From Undibacterium sp. 5I1 (GTDB lineage: Bacteria; Pseudomonadota; Gammaproteobacteria; Burkholderiales; Burkholderiaceae_D): DNA of 64,000 nt. This document shows, one piece after another, positions 34,711-45,007 of this stretch. The notes beneath the pieces were generated by a model. That model made no database searches, had not been told where the DNA came from, and saw only the letters and a program-made list of their open reading frames with translations. The position numbers were made by a program, and so were the translations under genes. The stretch spans positions 3,720,001 to 3,784,000 of the forward strand of contig NZ_JAVIWI010000001.1 of assembly GCF_034314085.1 (NCBI RefSeq), in the 5' to 3' direction. Within the stretch, counting starts at the first letter, position 1; each line of letters starts with the position of its first letter.

Positions 34711-36014
34711 GGCGTGCTGGCACCTTCTTTAATGCGTACTACTAATAACTGGTCGATACGATAATGATCAATATCAACCACCTCAAATTTGTATCCGCTT
34801 ACCATCACGCTATCGGTCCGTTTGGGGATTTTTTTGAGCATCGTCATCATGAAGCCTGCAATAGTCTCATAGCTACCCTGCTCCGGTAAAGTGTCGATTT
34901 GCAGTGCCCGGCAGACATCCTCTATCGTCGTGGCGCCATCAATTAGCCAGGAGTTGGCATCGCGCTGGACGATCTGATCTTCCATAAACGGGTGTACCAG
35001 ATTACCCATCAAGGTGCTGAGTACATCGTTTAAAGTAATCACGCCAACGACCAGCGCATATTCATTCAAAATCACGGCAAAGTCTTCCCGCGTGCCTTTA
35101 AATTGCTCTAACATGTCCGATAAGGTGAGCGAGTCCGGTACCACCAATGCTGTACGTAAGGACAATTCTTGTACTTTAGAAAACGCCTGATTGGTCAGCA
35201 CACGTTTCAGAATGTCTTTCGACTCAACATAGCCGACTACATGATCAATCTGGCCGTCACAGACCAAAAATTTGGTGTGCGGATGTTCTGCAATTTTCTG
35301 GCGTATCACTACATCACTGTCTTGCAAACTGAAATACACAATACTGTCGCGCTGGGTCATGGCGGACGGTACGGTGCGACTTTCCAGCTCAAATACATTG
35401 CCGATCATATGATGCTCGCGCGCCTGCAATACGCCAGCCTCGGCACCGGCGTCCACCATGGCATAAATCTCATCGGAGGTAATCTGATCGTCACGCGTGG
35501 TGGAGACATTAAACAGATTAAAAAATAAAATCGACAAGCCATTAAATAACCAGACCAGCGGTTTGAATAAGCGCACGCACCATAACATCGGGACAACAAC
35601 GGCCATGGCGACAGTTTCTGGCGCGGTCATCGCTAACCGTTTGGGCATTAAATCGGCGAACAAAATAAACAAGGAGGTCACAAAGATAAAGGAGGTCAAA
35701 AAACTCGCGGTGTCGACCCAGCTATTTAATCCGAATACCGAATGAAACACGCTGGCAAAATACGGCGTCAAGGCTTGTTCTCCCAAAATACCGCCCAAGA
35801 TAGCGACCGCGTTCAGACCAATTTGTACAACCGTAAAAAAATGGCCTGGATGCCGTTGTAATTCGAGCACACGTCCGGCACGTAATTCGCCCTCGCTTTC
35901 TAATATCTGCAACTTGACTCTGCGCGCCGCCGCGAGAGAAATTTCTGACATAGAAAAAAAAGCACTGATAGCGACCAACAAAACAATGATCAAAAAGTGG
36001 TCAAACAAAGCCAT
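34707..36014 (-). CDS. CNNM/CorC-type transporter-associated protein (DUF21-CBS-CorC)
   Basis: 435 residues. The N-terminal DUF21 domain has about four hydrophobic segments up to ~165 (FLIIVLLVAISAFFSMSEISLAAARR, VVPMLWCVRLFKPLVWLFNG). A CBS-domain pair follows (~205-330), with KFLVCDGQIDHVVGYVESKDI, and a CorC_HlyC C-terminal domain (~345-430). Relatives such as E. coli YtfL/YfjD and the CorC/CNNM proteins are linked to magnesium or cobalt efflux; E. coli annotation often says hemolysin-like without support. The ion is not determined. Confidence 0.9.
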   Translation of the reverse strand: MALFDHFLIIVLLVAISAFFSMSEISLAAARRVKLQILESEGELRAGRVLELQRHPGHFFTVVQIGLNAVAILGGILGEQALTPYFASVFHSVFGLNSWVDTASFLTSFIFVTSLFILFADLMPKRLAMTAPETVAMAVVVPMLWCVRLFKPLVWLFNGLSILFFNLFNVSTTRDDQITSDEIYAMVDAGAEAGVLQAREHHMIGNVFELESRTVPSAMTQRDSIVYFSLQDSDVVIRQKIAEHPHTKFLVCDGQIDHVVGYVESKDILKRVLTNQAFSKVQELSLRTALVVPDSLTLSDMLEQFKGTREDFAVILNEYALVVGVITLNDVLSTLMGNLVHPFMEDQIVQRDANSWLIDGATTIEDVCRALQIDTLPEQGSYETIAGFMMTMLKKIPKRTDSVMVSGYKFEVVDIDHYRIDQLLVVRIKEGASTP

Positions 36015-36103
36015 ATTTACTCCAAAACTGGTTCGATACTGAAATTTCCTGTAACAATCATATACTATTGTCCCTCTGTAAAATCGCTAGAAAGCCCGAC
36101 CGC

Positions 36104-37393
36104 ATGAGCACCGAACCCACTTCCTCCGCCCAATCTACATCACCAGAGCCATCGCAGACGCCAACTTCTGCTGCGCCGTCCTTTTTGCCGACGAATATCC
36201 GTTTTGTCCTGATTACAGTGTTTCTGGATATTTTGGGCATCGGCCTGATCATCCCAGTGTTGCCACGACTGGTCGCCAGTTTTACAACACAGCCCGATAT
36301 GCAAGCCTATTGGTATGGCTTGATCGTGGCGATCTATGGCGTGATGCAGTTTTTTTGCGCTCCTATTATCGGCGCGCTGAGTGACCGTTTTGGTCGTCGC
36401 CCGGTATTACTGATTTGTGTGTTGGGTCTGGGTTTGAATTTTCTCTTGATGACCCTGGCGACTTCTATTTTCTGGTTGCTGTTTGTGCGCGCCTTGGGCG
36501 GAGTCACGGCGGGCAATCTGTCGGTTGCCAGCGCTTATATTGCAGATTCTTCCGCCCCGTCGGAGCGCAGTAAAGCCTTGGGGAAAATCGGTGCGATGTT
36601 TGGACTGGGATTTATTTGCGGCCCGGTATTGGGCGGTGTGTTAGGGGAAGCCAGTATTCACTATCCGTTTTATCTGGCGGCAACTGTCTCGCTGGCGAAC
36701 GTGGTGTATGGCTACTTCTCTTTGCCAGAATCCTTGTCGCTGGCGAATCGCAAACCTTTTTCTTTGAAATCTGCTAATCCGTTTTCTGGCTTGTCGGGTC
36801 TGGCACATTTACGCGGCGTGGGTCCTTTAGTCTGGGTGTATGCGCTAACCATGTTTGCTCAGTTCACCTTGCAAACTACCTGGGTGCTGTCGACCGAATT
36901 GCGGTTTGGCTGGTCGCCAATGCAAAACGGCTTTTCTTTATTTTGCGTCGGAATTTCCAGCGTGATTATGCAAGGCGTCTTTTTGGGACGCTATATCAAA
37001 CGGGTCGGTGATGCTAACGCGGTGATGTTTGGACTGACATCGTCCTGCCTGTCGCTGAGTTTGTATGGTTTGGTGACGCAGGGTTGGATGATGTATGTGC
37101 TGATTTTGTGTAACGTGCTGGCGTTTGCGACTGGTCCGGCATTGCAAGCGATGTTCTCACGTGCGGTTGATGCGCGTTCGCAAGGCACGGCGATGGGCTC
37201 GCTGACTGCGCTGGCCAGCATCATGAGTGTCTGCGCAACGCTGGCCGGTACTTCGCTACTTGGACAGGTCAGCCATCAGGCCAAAGGCAGTATTTTGCTG
37301 GGAGCGCCGTTTTTTATGGCGGCAGTGGTACAGGCAATTGCGCTGGTTTTAGCAACACGGTATTTATCTAAATCCAAAGTAGTTTCACCTTAA
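36104..37393 (+). CDS. MFS transporter, TCR/Tet-type exporter
   Basis: 429 residues from ATG 36104; the first ~35 are a Ser/Thr/Pro-rich cytoplasmic tail. Twelve hydrophobic segments follow. Motif A after TM2 is GALSDRFGRRPVLL, and TM5 has the drug-antiporter-type motif C stretch GFICGPVLGG. This groups it with TetA/TCR-type proton antiporters. A cognate TetR repressor is not adjacent, so tetracycline resistance is not implied. Substrate is open. Confidence 0.88.
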   Translation: MSTEPTSSAQSTSPEPSQTPTSAAPSFLPTNIRFVLITVFLDILGIGLIIPVLPRLVASFTTQPDMQAYWYGLIVAIYGVMQFFCAPIIGALSDRFGRRPVLLICVLGLGLNFLLMTLATSIFWLLFVRALGGVTAGNLSVASAYIADSSAPSERSKALGKIGAMFGLGFICGPVLGGVLGEASIHYPFYLAATVSLANVVYGYFSLPESLSLANRKPFSLKSANPFSGLSGLAHLRGVGPLVWVYALTMFAQFTLQTTWVLSTELRFGWSPMQNGFSLFCVGISSVIMQGVFLGRYIKRVGDANAVMFGLTSSCLSLSLYGLVTQGWMMYVLILCNVLAFATGPALQAMFSRAVDARSQGTAMGSLTALASIMSVCATLAGTSLLGQVSHQAKGSILLGAPFFMAAVVQAIALVLATRYLSKSKVVSP

Positions 37394-37423
37394 TGTTGAA
37401 TTAAGCTTAAGGCTTAAGATTTA

Positions 37424-37506
37424 ATATACTCCCCCTCATTTTTATCAATAATGGCTGATTGTCCAATGATTCTATGGACAATTTAATATACATAATGGGA
37501 GTATAT
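37424..37506 (+). repeat. 84-bp dispersed TIR/hairpin element, copy D
   Basis: ATATACTCCCCC left end, perfect ATTGTCCA/TGGACAAT 8-bp stem with 9-nt loop, and GGGAGTATAT right end. It is the best-preserved copy and the reference for the others. The rest of the gap 37507-37714 shows nothing recognised. Confidence 0.9.
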
Positions 37507-37714
37507 TAAATATCACTCTGCTGAAACGTTAGCGCTTACTGCTCCTGCAGGTATGGTATCGCAATTGGTTTTGCGTAAGTTTGAGTAACTTCGGCTAAGT
37601 TCTATTGTAATAATGTATTGCTTGATGAATACTTTAAAATAAATTGATGTAGGCAAACCAGGTTAAATATAGACTCGATGTAAACGCAATCTAGACCCAC
37701 GCAGGCGATATTCC

Positions 37715-38890
37715 ATGATCCAAACTGAAACTCTGGTGTTATGTATTCTGATCCTGCAAACCTTGCTGCTGGTCATGCGGGTGGTTGTCTTTTTCGGTCG
37801 CTTCCGTGATGGCATCGCACAATGGACCGTGGCTGGCACGATTGAGGTTGCGATGTGGGTCATTATTATTGCCCTCGGCAAGCTAAGTCCGGCGCTGGTC
37901 GGACATATCGCACTTTGTGGTTTCGTCATTGGCATCAGCTGCCTTTTGCTTAGCTTGTGTAAATTTTTTTCCGCGCCTGATAATCCCACTCTGACTTACG
38001 CCCCAGTAGCAATCGCGCTGGTGGCTGTCGCGCTAGGTTATTACGAAGCTGATCTGGCATCGCTATTACTAAACCTCATGCTGGCGGTGCAATCAGCACG
38101 CTGCGTGCTCATCATCTTGAGCAACCCGCAGGAAGGTATTCACCGTTCTTGTTATCTGTTGATGCTCGGCTTTGCGATATTTTCGTTGACGGCTATCGGG
38201 CGTGCCGGCCGCATCTGGATACCTGATGGTGCCGCTGGCGATAGCCTCAGACAAGCGTCGGTCATGCTGAGTCTGATGTCGGCTTTTATCACCGGTATCT
38301 TGATTAATATTGGTCTCTTGCTGTTGCATCAGGATCGTGCCTGGCACGAACATCGCCGTCTAGCAATGTCTGATCCTCTCACGGGCTTACTAAACCGGCG
38401 CGCACTTGAACTAGCCGCCGAGCGCGAAGTTGACCGCGCCCGGCGTCAGAAATCGCCGCTCTTTGTCGCCATGTTAGACATCGATTATTTTAAAAAATTG
38501 AATGACACTCTCGGGCATCAGCAAGGCGATCAGGCGTTGAAATTATTTGCCCAAGTAGTCCAGAGTCAGATCCGCAAAACCGATGTGCTTGCGCGCTATG
38601 GCGGCGAGGAATTTTGCCTGATCTTGCCAGCCGGTAGCGAAGACAGCACGCTAAAAATCCTGCAACGAGTCCGTGATGAGCTGGAATCCACACCGCTAGA
38701 ACCGTATAACGCCGTGTTGCGGTTTAGTGCCGGTGTCAGCGTCTGGTACCCCGGAGAATCGAATATCGATCTGGCAATTGCGCGCTCTGACGCGGCGCTG
38801 TATCAGGCTAAACAACAGGGACGTAATCAAACTGCTGTGGCACTATCGGCATTAAATATTGCGTCGACTTTCAAGACCGCCACGATGTAA
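37715..38890 (+). CDS. Membrane-bound diguanylate cyclase (GGDEF)
   Basis: 391 residues. About six hydrophobic segments occupy residues ~3-210 (MASE-like sensor). A GGDEF domain follows at ~220-385, with SDPLTGLLNRRALE at its start, the metal-binding DIDYFKKLND and the active-site RYGGEEF, a fully functional GGEEF form. An RxxD I-site is not evident four to five residues before. It makes c-di-GMP from GTP. It is a single gene ending at a bidirectional terminator shared with dctA. Confidence 0.93.
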   Translation: MIQTETLVLCILILQTLLLVMRVVVFFGRFRDGIAQWTVAGTIEVAMWVIIIALGKLSPALVGHIALCGFVIGISCLLLSLCKFFSAPDNPTLTYAPVAIALVAVALGYYEADLASLLLNLMLAVQSARCVLIILSNPQEGIHRSCYLLMLGFAIFSLTAIGRAGRIWIPDGAAGDSLRQASVMLSLMSAFITGILINIGLLLLHQDRAWHEHRRLAMSDPLTGLLNRRALELAAEREVDRARRQKSPLFVAMLDIDYFKKLNDTLGHQQGDQALKLFAQVVQSQIRKTDVLARYGGEEFCLILPAGSEDSTLKILQRVRDELESTPLEPYNAVLRFSAGVSVWYPGESNIDLAIARSDAALYQAKQQGRNQTAVALSALNIASTFKTATM

Positions 38891-38913
38891 AACAGACGTA
38901 GCTGCCGTGAATA

Positions 38914-38948
38914 AAAAAGGGATGAGCAAACGTCGCTCATCCCTTTTT
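38914..38948. terminator. Bidirectional terminator between diguanylate cyclase and dctA
   Basis: AAAAAGGGATGAGC and GCTCATCCCTTTTT form a perfect 14-bp arm pair with a 7-nt loop, lying between two convergent genes. Confidence 0.9.
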
Positions 38949-39001
38949 ATCTTAATACGCTGATCGTTGCCAGCAAGCTGGCAAACATAAGAATCAGGTT
39001 T

Positions 39002-40339
39002 TTAGCGACCGGTCGTCATATGCAAATTCACAGGCTTGCTGTTATGTTCTTCAACATCGTTGTAAGCATCAACATCATCGCTCATATCGTTATTTAAACG
39101 CTTTTGCATTTTGACGTTGTCGACATCATTACCCCATTTTGCAACTACGATCGTTGCCACGCCGTTGCCGACCAGATTAGTTAATGCGCGGGCTTCTGAC
39201 ATAAAGCGATCAATACCCAAAATCAGCGCCAGACCTTCAACCGGAATCGTGCCTGTCGATGACAACGTTGCCGCCAGGACGATAAATCCACTGCCAGTGA
39301 TGCCCGCAGCACCTTTAGAGGCGACTAACAAAAATATCAGCAGAGATATCTGGTGACCGATAGTCAGCGGCGTGTTGGTCGCCTGCGCAATAAACACCGC
39401 GGCCATTGTCAGATAAATCGCCGTACCGTCCAGATTAAATGAGTAACCGGTAGGGATCACCAGGCCGACTACGGATTTTTTAACGCCGAGTTTTTCTAAC
39501 TTAGCAATCATGCCAGGCAAAGCGGATTCTGATGAAGAAGTGCCGAGTACGATCAGCAATTCTTCTTTGATGTACTTCACAAATTTCCAGATACTAAATC
39601 CGTGGAAATAAGCGACGGTACCTAACACGCCAAAGATAAAGATCAGGCAAGTGATATAGAACGATGCCATCAGATAACCCAGCGACAGCAATGAGCCGAC
39701 ACCGTATTTACCGATGGTGAATGCCATCGCACCGAAAGCGCCGATTGGGGCTGCCTTCATGATATAACCAACAATCACGAACAAGACATGGGAAGTCTTT
39801 TCGACCATATCAAACACCAGAGTACCGCGACCGCCAAAGCGATGCAAAGCAAAACCAAACAGTACCGCAACGACTAAAATTTGCAGAATGTCGCCCTTGG
39901 CGAAGGCATCGAAAATCGTGCTCGGGATCATCGCCATCAAGTATTCAACGATGCCTTGTAACTTACCTGGACCTGCGTATGCCAGTGCTTCTTTGGCGTT
40001 GAGCTTGCTCAGATCGACGTTCATACCTGCGCCCGGCTGCAAGACGTTGACGACGACTAAGCCGATGATCAGAGCGAGCGTACTGACGACTTCAAAATAC
40101 AACAAGGCCATGCCGCCGGTCTTGCCGACTTTTTTCATATCTTCCATACCGGCGATACCAACGACCACCGTGCAGAAAATAATCGGTGCAATCATCATTT
40201 TGATGAGTTTAATAAAACCATCGCCAAGTGGCTTCATGGCAGCGCCGGATTCCGGGTAGTAATGACCCAGTAAAACGCCGAGAATAATGGCGGTGATCAC
40301 CTGAAAATAGAGTGACCGGTAGAGCGGTGGCTTCTTCAT
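39002..40339 (-). CDS. dctA: C4-dicarboxylate:cation symporter DctA
   Basis: 445 residues from ATG 40339 (GGAGAC upstream, giving [16 protein letters not shown]). The glutamate/dicarboxylate symporter (SDF) signature is in [19 protein letters not shown], with the EAAT-type HP2/TM8 motif following ([20 protein letters not shown]) and [11 protein letters not shown] in the preceding hairpin. It takes up succinate, fumarate and malate with protons or sodium. No DctBD two-component genes are adjacent, so its control is not shown here. Confidence 0.94.
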   Translation of the reverse strand: MKKPPLYRSLYFQVITAIILGVLLGHYYPESGAAMKPLGDGFIKLIKMMIAPIIFCTVVVGIAGMEDMKKVGKTGGMALLYFEVVSTLALIIGLVVVNVLQPGAGMNVDLSKLNAKEALAYAGPGKLQGIVEYLMAMIPSTIFDAFAKGDILQILVVAVLFGFALHRFGGRGTLVFDMVEKTSHVLFVIVGYIMKAAPIGAFGAMAFTIGKYGVGSLLSLGYLMASFYITCLIFIFGVLGTVAYFHGFSIWKFVKYIKEELLIVLGTSSSESALPGMIAKLEKLGVKKSVVGLVIPTGYSFNLDGTAIYLTMAAVFIAQATNTPLTIGHQISLLIFLLVASKGAAGITGSGFIVLAATLSSTGTIPVEGLALILGIDRFMSEARALTNLVGNGVATIVVAKWGNDVDNVKMQKRLNNDMSDDVDAYNDVEEHNSKPVNLHMTTGR

Positions 40340-40532
40340 CTGCTGTCTCCAATAATTGTTATAGTAAGTCGATGGCGTGAATGATTTTGCCATGACAATG
40401 ATGAGGATTTTTATCCTTACTCACAACATTATCAAAAATCGCAGAGGGCGTGGCAATTGTGGGTTTCCACAAGATTGCACTCTGAACAAGTATTTACATC
40501 TTTGAGGTTGATTACTTAGCGACAAATCGCCG

Positions 40533-42059
40533 CTAAGCGGCAGCATGTTGCTGCTGGCGATCCTTACTCTGCTGTCGCTGTGTCAGCGTCGTGATGATTT
40601 GCCCTAGCTGGCGCAGCGCATTATCTAATTCCTGCGTGAAATGCATGCCGCAATTTAAGCGTAAAAAATGGTTGAAACGATTTGAGTTGGAATACAACAA
40701 ACCAGGCGAAACCAATATCCCTTGTTCCAATGCCGCCTCAAATACCGCCTGTGACGACAGTTGATGCGGCATTTCTACCCAAACAGAGATACCGCCATCC
40801 GGTACCGTCAGGCGCGTGCCTTCAGGAAAATACGCAGCAATAGCTTCTGCGGTGCGCTCGCGTTGCTGACTCAGAATTTGACGCAAACGGCGTAAGTGGC
40901 GGTCATAGGCGCTGGAGTTAATAAATTCCGCCAGTACAATTTGCGACCATTCTTCGTTGTAACGGGTATGAGCATATTTCAACATGCTGACCCGCGCATG
41001 CCAGCGTCCTGCCACCATCCAGCCCACCCGCAAACCCGGTGCCAGAATTTTATGCAGCGATGCACAATAAATGACGTTGCCGGTTTTATCCCAATGCTTG
41101 GCGCTGGTCGGTGCGGCGTCAGCCTTGACCAAGGCACTGTAAGAATCATCTTCAATCAGCGGGATTTGCTGCTCTTCGCATAAGGCGACCAACCGCTGTT
41201 TGTGGCTGTCCGGCATGATGCTACCTAAGGGATTTTGCAAATGCGGCACCACCACCACGGCCTTGATATTGTCGTAAGTTTGCATTGCCAGTTCTAGCGC
41301 TTCAATCGAGATACCAGTCTGCGGACTGGTTGGAATCTCCAACGCCTTCATACCCAGACTCTCCAACACTTGCAGCAGACCGTAAAACGTGGGCGACTCC
41401 ACCGCAATGATGTCACCCGCCTGTGCCACCGCTCGTAGCGCTAGATTTAAGGCCTCGATACAACCCAGCGTTACCACTACATCATCCGGCTTAATACTCA
41501 TGCCTATACCCAGTGCACGCTTCGCCAAAGCCGCTTTCAGTTCTTTATTGCCACCGGGTGAGATCGCCTTGGTCAATAATTGTGGACGATGGCGTAGCAA
41601 ACGTATCGCCAGATTTTTTAACTCTTCTTGCGGATATAAGTCAGGTGCACCTGTCGCTCTGGCAAGATTGATTTTAATTGGCCGCTGACCTTGCGAGATG
41701 ATGGCAGATACACGCTCGTGGATGCCGACAAACTGTGCCGGATCGATAGGCGCATTGATTGCCGGTTCTGTCGCTGGCACCAGATTAATACGTTTTGGCT
41801 GCCGTACAAAGTAACCAGAACGCGGGCGCGCCTCCAGCCAACCTTCCGTTTCTAGCTGACGACACATTTGCAAGGCCGTCGACAAACTGACCGTATGTAA
41901 TTGCATCAGCTTACGTACCGATGGCATACGGTCGCCGATGGCCAGGGTGCCCGCCTTGATCGCCGATAAATAATGCGCTGCCAATCGCCGGTATAAAGGC
42001 AACTGTAAATCGTCGCCCTGATCCGATGTGTGTGTTTGAAATGTGCTGTGTTTTTGCAT
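40533..42059 (-). CDS. MocR family transcriptional regulator (GntR-aminotransferase fusion)
   Basis: 508 residues. A GntR winged helix (~20-90) with LPLYRRLAAHYLSAIKAG and MPSVRKLMQLHTVSLSTALQMCRQLE precedes a linker and a type I aminotransferase domain (~130-490). The PLP Lys is in CASLHKILAPGLRVGW, and SPTFYGLLQVLE is present. The architecture is MocR/PdxR, often regulating pyridoxal or amino-acid genes. It is divergent from a DUF2917 gene; TCTGTTAT/GTGT repeats in between are its probable sites. Confidence 0.92.
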   Translation of the reverse strand: MQKHSTFQTHTSDQGDDLQLPLYRRLAAHYLSAIKAGTLAIGDRMPSVRKLMQLHTVSLSTALQMCRQLETEGWLEARPRSGYFVRQPKRINLVPATEPAINAPIDPAQFVGIHERVSAIISQGQRPIKINLARATGAPDLYPQEELKNLAIRLLRHRPQLLTKAISPGGNKELKAALAKRALGIGMSIKPDDVVVTLGCIEALNLALRAVAQAGDIIAVESPTFYGLLQVLESLGMKALEIPTSPQTGISIEALELAMQTYDNIKAVVVVPHLQNPLGSIMPDSHKQRLVALCEEQQIPLIEDDSYSALVKADAAPTSAKHWDKTGNVIYCASLHKILAPGLRVGWMVAGRWHARVSMLKYAHTRYNEEWSQIVLAEFINSSAYDRHLRRLRQILSQQRERTAEAIAAYFPEGTRLTVPDGGISVWVEMPHQLSSQAVFEAALEQGILVSPGLLYSNSNRFNHFLRLNCGMHFTQELDNALRQLGQIITTLTQRQQSKDRQQQHAAA

Positions 42060-42114
42060 ACAACGATGATCCTCTCAGCCATGCTGACTGAACAGATACA
42101 GTTAGGGTGAATAG

Positions 42115-42185
42115 ACACAATAACAGATACCAAAAACCTGGCTTGTACCGATGCAGTCTGTACTTTCTTGTGTCTGTTATGTGTG
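42115..42185. promoter_or_regulatory. Inverted TCTGTTAT-(T)GTGT sites between mocR-like and DUF2917 genes
   Basis: ACACAATAACAGA at 42115-42127 faces TCTGTTATGTGTG at 42173-42185. MocR-type regulators generally bind paired repeats in their divergent promoter region, so these two half-sites are good candidates. Confidence 0.55.
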
Positions 42186-42245
42186 CTTGCTGTGGCCTAT
42201 CCTGATGTTACTCACCCGATGAGAATTGATAGATAAGGAAATACC

Positions 42246-42572
42246 ATGCATATCACCACCTTGCAGTCCAAACAGACTTACCAGGTTTATGTCGCGGCTG
42301 GTACGTTGCTACATTTAAGTCTTGGTCAGATCGCCATTCAAACTGCCCCATCAGGCATAGACGCTTACGCATATTCAACACAAATCAGTCTGCCGGAAGG
42401 CCGCGTATATACCGTAGAGCGCAGCGGCTGGATACAAATCCATGCACAACAACGTAGTGAGATTTTGATGCAACTGCCGGAGCCCAACATAGCCGTCAGG
42501 TTCTGGCGAACATTAAGAGCAATTGCAATCCGCCGCATACAAAATAGCACCGGCGGGCATCGTCTGAATTGA
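42246..42572 (+). CDS. DUF2917 domain protein
   Basis: 108 residues, cytoplasmic, beta-rich. It has LHLSLGQIAIQTAPSGIDAY-type strands and WIQIHAQQRSEILMQLPEP, the DUF2917 pattern seen in Burkholderiales. It is divergent from a MocR regulator, the usual placement of this family, so it is probably its target. Function is unknown. Confidence 0.75.
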   Translation: MHITTLQSKQTYQVYVAAGTLLHLSLGQIAIQTAPSGIDAYAYSTQISLPEGRVYTVERSGWIQIHAQQRSEILMQLPEPNIAVRFWRTLRAIAIRRIQNSTGGHRLN

Positions 42573-42693
42573 TTATTCAGAAGTAAAAATTTTAAATGTT
42601 GTGTTGAATTGAAGGTGCAAATCAAGCTTGATCGAATTAAAATTTGGATTGAATCATTTCAGTTCAATTCGTTTCAATTTATCACGCCATTAC

Positions 42694-42963
42694 ATGACCA
42701 TCAAACTCAAAACAGAAGTACAAGAACGCCTGATCGGCTCCATCCGTCGCTATGCCTCAGAGAATTTGGAAGAAGACATGGGCGATCTCAAAGCCAAACT
42801 ATTTCTGGATTTTTGTCTGCAAGAAATCGGCCCCAGTATCTACAATCAGGCGATTGCCGATGCCCAAAATTACCTGCAAGAAAAGACGACCGAGATGGAT
42901 GGCACTTGCTATGAAGCTGAGTTTAGTTACTGGACTAAATCAGCCGGACGCGGTCGCTCCTAG
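42694..42963 (+). CDS. DUF2164 family protein
   Basis: 89 residues (MTIKLKTEVQERLIGSIRRY start, ATG 42694). The pattern LDFCLQEIGPSIYNQAIADAQNYL is the DUF2164 family of small proteins of unknown function; the C-terminus contains a single Cys and ends AGRGRS. It has no membrane segment. It follows the DUF2917 gene with a 121-bp gap; co-transcription is possible. Confidence 0.85.
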   Translation: MTIKLKTEVQERLIGSIRRYASENLEEDMGDLKAKLFLDFCLQEIGPSIYNQAIADAQNYLQEKTTEMDGTCYEAEFSYWTKSAGRGRS

Positions 42964-42979
42964 TGCCTTCCAGCAGACC

Positions 42980-43939
42980 TTATAACGGTCGCACCGGGAT
43001 GCATAACTCGCAATCAAATACGCCAGTGACTTCATCGAAACTGGAGCCAACCGGATAGTATTCAAAACAGGGGCGGTCATCACACTGTAGCCCGCTGGAG
43101 GGCAACCAGCCTCTGAATAACGTTATCCATACGTCGCTGATCTCGTCAACAGTACCGACAAATTTGCTCACCGCATAACGACCACCTGGTAAGGTCGTCA
43201 ACATGGCGTGTCCTGTAGCGACATAGTCTGCCCCTACCTCCACTCCGGCGTCATAACGGCATTTGTCTGCCGGAGTAACGCTAGGGTCGTCAAGCCCGAT
43301 GCCATAAATAGGTTGAGGGCCAAGATTTTGTGCAAGTAACCAGGGGTAAAAACTGGTTCTCCAAAACTCACTGACGGCGATACCGTAAGGTCCGATTTTG
43401 CGTAAATAGGCAATCTTTGCCGCTGGTAGTTCAACTAATTTGACGTCCATGTGGTTCTCCTTTGTTGATAGTTTGGAGATACCATCTTGGTCGAATTGAT
43501 GTTGCAAGGCCTGATCAGGATTGCGGTCGACCTGACTCAAATTGCGGTTCTGGTTTTTTATACTGGCTAATTCGGTAGCCCATCGTTGAGTAGTGTCACG
43601 TTGCCATGCGCTGGGTGAGCAAGAAAATTGTAGTTTGAAGGCGCGGGCAAAGGCTTCGCCTGAGCTAAAACCGATGGATAAAGCCACGCTTAAGATAGAC
43701 AAGCGCGGCTGAGAAGCCAGCTTTACGGCAGCAGACTCTAGACGCCGGCGGCGCAAATAATCGCCCAAGGTCTCGCCCATCCAGGCGGAAAAAATACGGT
43801 GAAAGTGAAATGGTGAAAAATGCGCGACTTCAGCCAACGTATTCAGGTCCAACGGCGCATCAAGGTGTGCATCAATATAATTGAGCACCTTGTTCATGCG
43901 CTTAGAATATTCTGCGAGGCTGGTTTGTGGCGATGACAT
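42980..43939 (-). CDS. AraC-type regulator with GyrI-like C-terminal domain (Rob-like)
   Basis: 319 residues. The N-terminal AraC HTH pair spans ~8-110 (LAEVAHFSPFHFHRIFSAWMG, then LSIGFSSGEAFARAFKLQF). A GyrI-like small-molecule-binding domain follows at ~165-319 (VELPAAKIAYLRKIGPYG, GGRYAVSKFVG, FEYYPVG). This DNA-binding-first order matches Rob and related multidrug or stress sensors. It is single and convergent with the DUF2164 gene. Confidence 0.9.
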   Translation of the reverse strand: MSSPQTSLAEYSKRMNKVLNYIDAHLDAPLDLNTLAEVAHFSPFHFHRIFSAWMGETLGDYLRRRRLESAAVKLASQPRLSILSVALSIGFSSGEAFARAFKLQFSCSPSAWQRDTTQRWATELASIKNQNRNLSQVDRNPDQALQHQFDQDGISKLSTKENHMDVKLVELPAAKIAYLRKIGPYGIAVSEFWRTSFYPWLLAQNLGPQPIYGIGLDDPSVTPADKCRYDAGVEVGADYVATGHAMLTTLPGGRYAVSKFVGTVDEISDVWITLFRGWLPSSGLQCDDRPCFEYYPVGSSFDEVTGVFDCELCIPVRPL

Positions 43940-44002
43940 GGGTGACTGTCACATTCAAAATAAAATAAAAATGCTCGTCAATTTGTAGGCCGCAACGAGT
44001 AA

Positions 44003-44878
44003 CTAGCGGTTATCCTCGAAAAACTCTTTCATCATAAAGTTCTCTAACTCCGCCGTATCTTGTGGACGTGCAGAGAGATTGACGATCCGTCCTAAGCGAC
44101 GTGATTCCCAGCTGAAATCGCCCTGGTATTCTTCGCGGATCAGCACGATCATGCGACGAATGATGGCTATGTTGATATCGCCGCCCAATCCTGCATCGAC
44201 CTCGATGGTTTTTTTGAAGCTGTTTTGTCTGCTTGGCTTCCATCCGCGGAAGGTGAACGTCGCCATGCGTACACTTTTATGCGTGATCTCGAATACGCCG
44301 CTGGTGCCTTCACGTCCGTTCGCCCGTTGCATGCTGCGCCGGACATTGGCTTCGGCAACTTCTTGCGGACTCATGCCTTTATTGCCTTGCTTGACGGCAT
44401 CGGCATTTTCTTGCGCGGCGGCTTCTTCTGTCGCACGACGACGCTCACGAGCCGCGTTGAGCATGCTCATCATATCTTGTTGCGGGGCGGCGTCTGGCGG
44501 CGGTGTTACCGGGTTGGGTGTTGGCGTATCCGCAGCAACTACGGGTGTTTCTTTGGGCTGCGTGATGGCCTTATTGGGGCGATTAGGTTGCGCCTGCTTT
44601 GGTTTAGGCGGGGCTTTTTTCGGGACTTTTTGCTTTTCGCCCTCAGCCATTTTGGCTACGGTGGCTTTATCCAGTATCAAATTGATGGCGGCGGGTGTTT
44701 CTGTCTCGCCTTGCTTCTGAATAACGGTCTTATGCGTGAGAATAAAATAAAGCAACAGGGCGTGAATCAAGAGTGCCAGCAGGATTGCTAAGCCATTTCT
44801 TGGACGAAAGCGAATATGCAAATCAATTTCGCCCGGTACCGCCAATTCATCTTGATTGTGCTCTAAGTAAAACTTCAT
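44003..44878 (-). CDS. TonB-like single-span membrane protein of unknown function
   Basis: 291 residues. One transmembrane segment (~30-50, LAILLALLIHALLLYFI) is followed by a Lys/Pro-rich linker (~85-150) and an Ala/Glu/Arg-rich helix. The C-terminal ~90 residues (FEITHKSVRMATFTFRGWKP, ELENFMMKEFF) form a conserved domain that is not the usual TonB C-terminal fold. The topology looks like an energy transducer, but there is no ExbBD pair or receptor nearby. I do not recognise the family. Confidence 0.75.
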   Translation of the reverse strand: MKFYLEHNQDELAVPGEIDLHIRFRPRNGLAILLALLIHALLLYFILTHKTVIQKQGETETPAAINLILDKATVAKMAEGEKQKVPKKAPPKPKQAQPNRPNKAITQPKETPVVAADTPTPNPVTPPPDAAPQQDMMSMLNAARERRRATEEAAAQENADAVKQGNKGMSPQEVAEANVRRSMQRANGREGTSGVFEITHKSVRMATFTFRGWKPSRQNSFKKTIEVDAGLGGDINIAIIRRMIVLIREEYQGDFSWESRRLGRIVNLSARPQDTAELENFMMKEFFEDNR

Positions 44879-45007
44879 TTATAGATAAGGCCAGACTGTA
44901 AAAACGAAAAATTCTGAATCGGCAAGGATAACCGAAAGGTGACTAAACACTTGTAACAAATTTTGTTTCTGAATTGTGTCAAAAGCGACTTTAGAAACTT
45001 GAAGCAT

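Noticed and set aside
40404..40423. AGGAT-TTTT-ATCCT inverted repeat before dctA as an operator
   Set aside because: Short and AT-rich; too weak to report as a site on its own.
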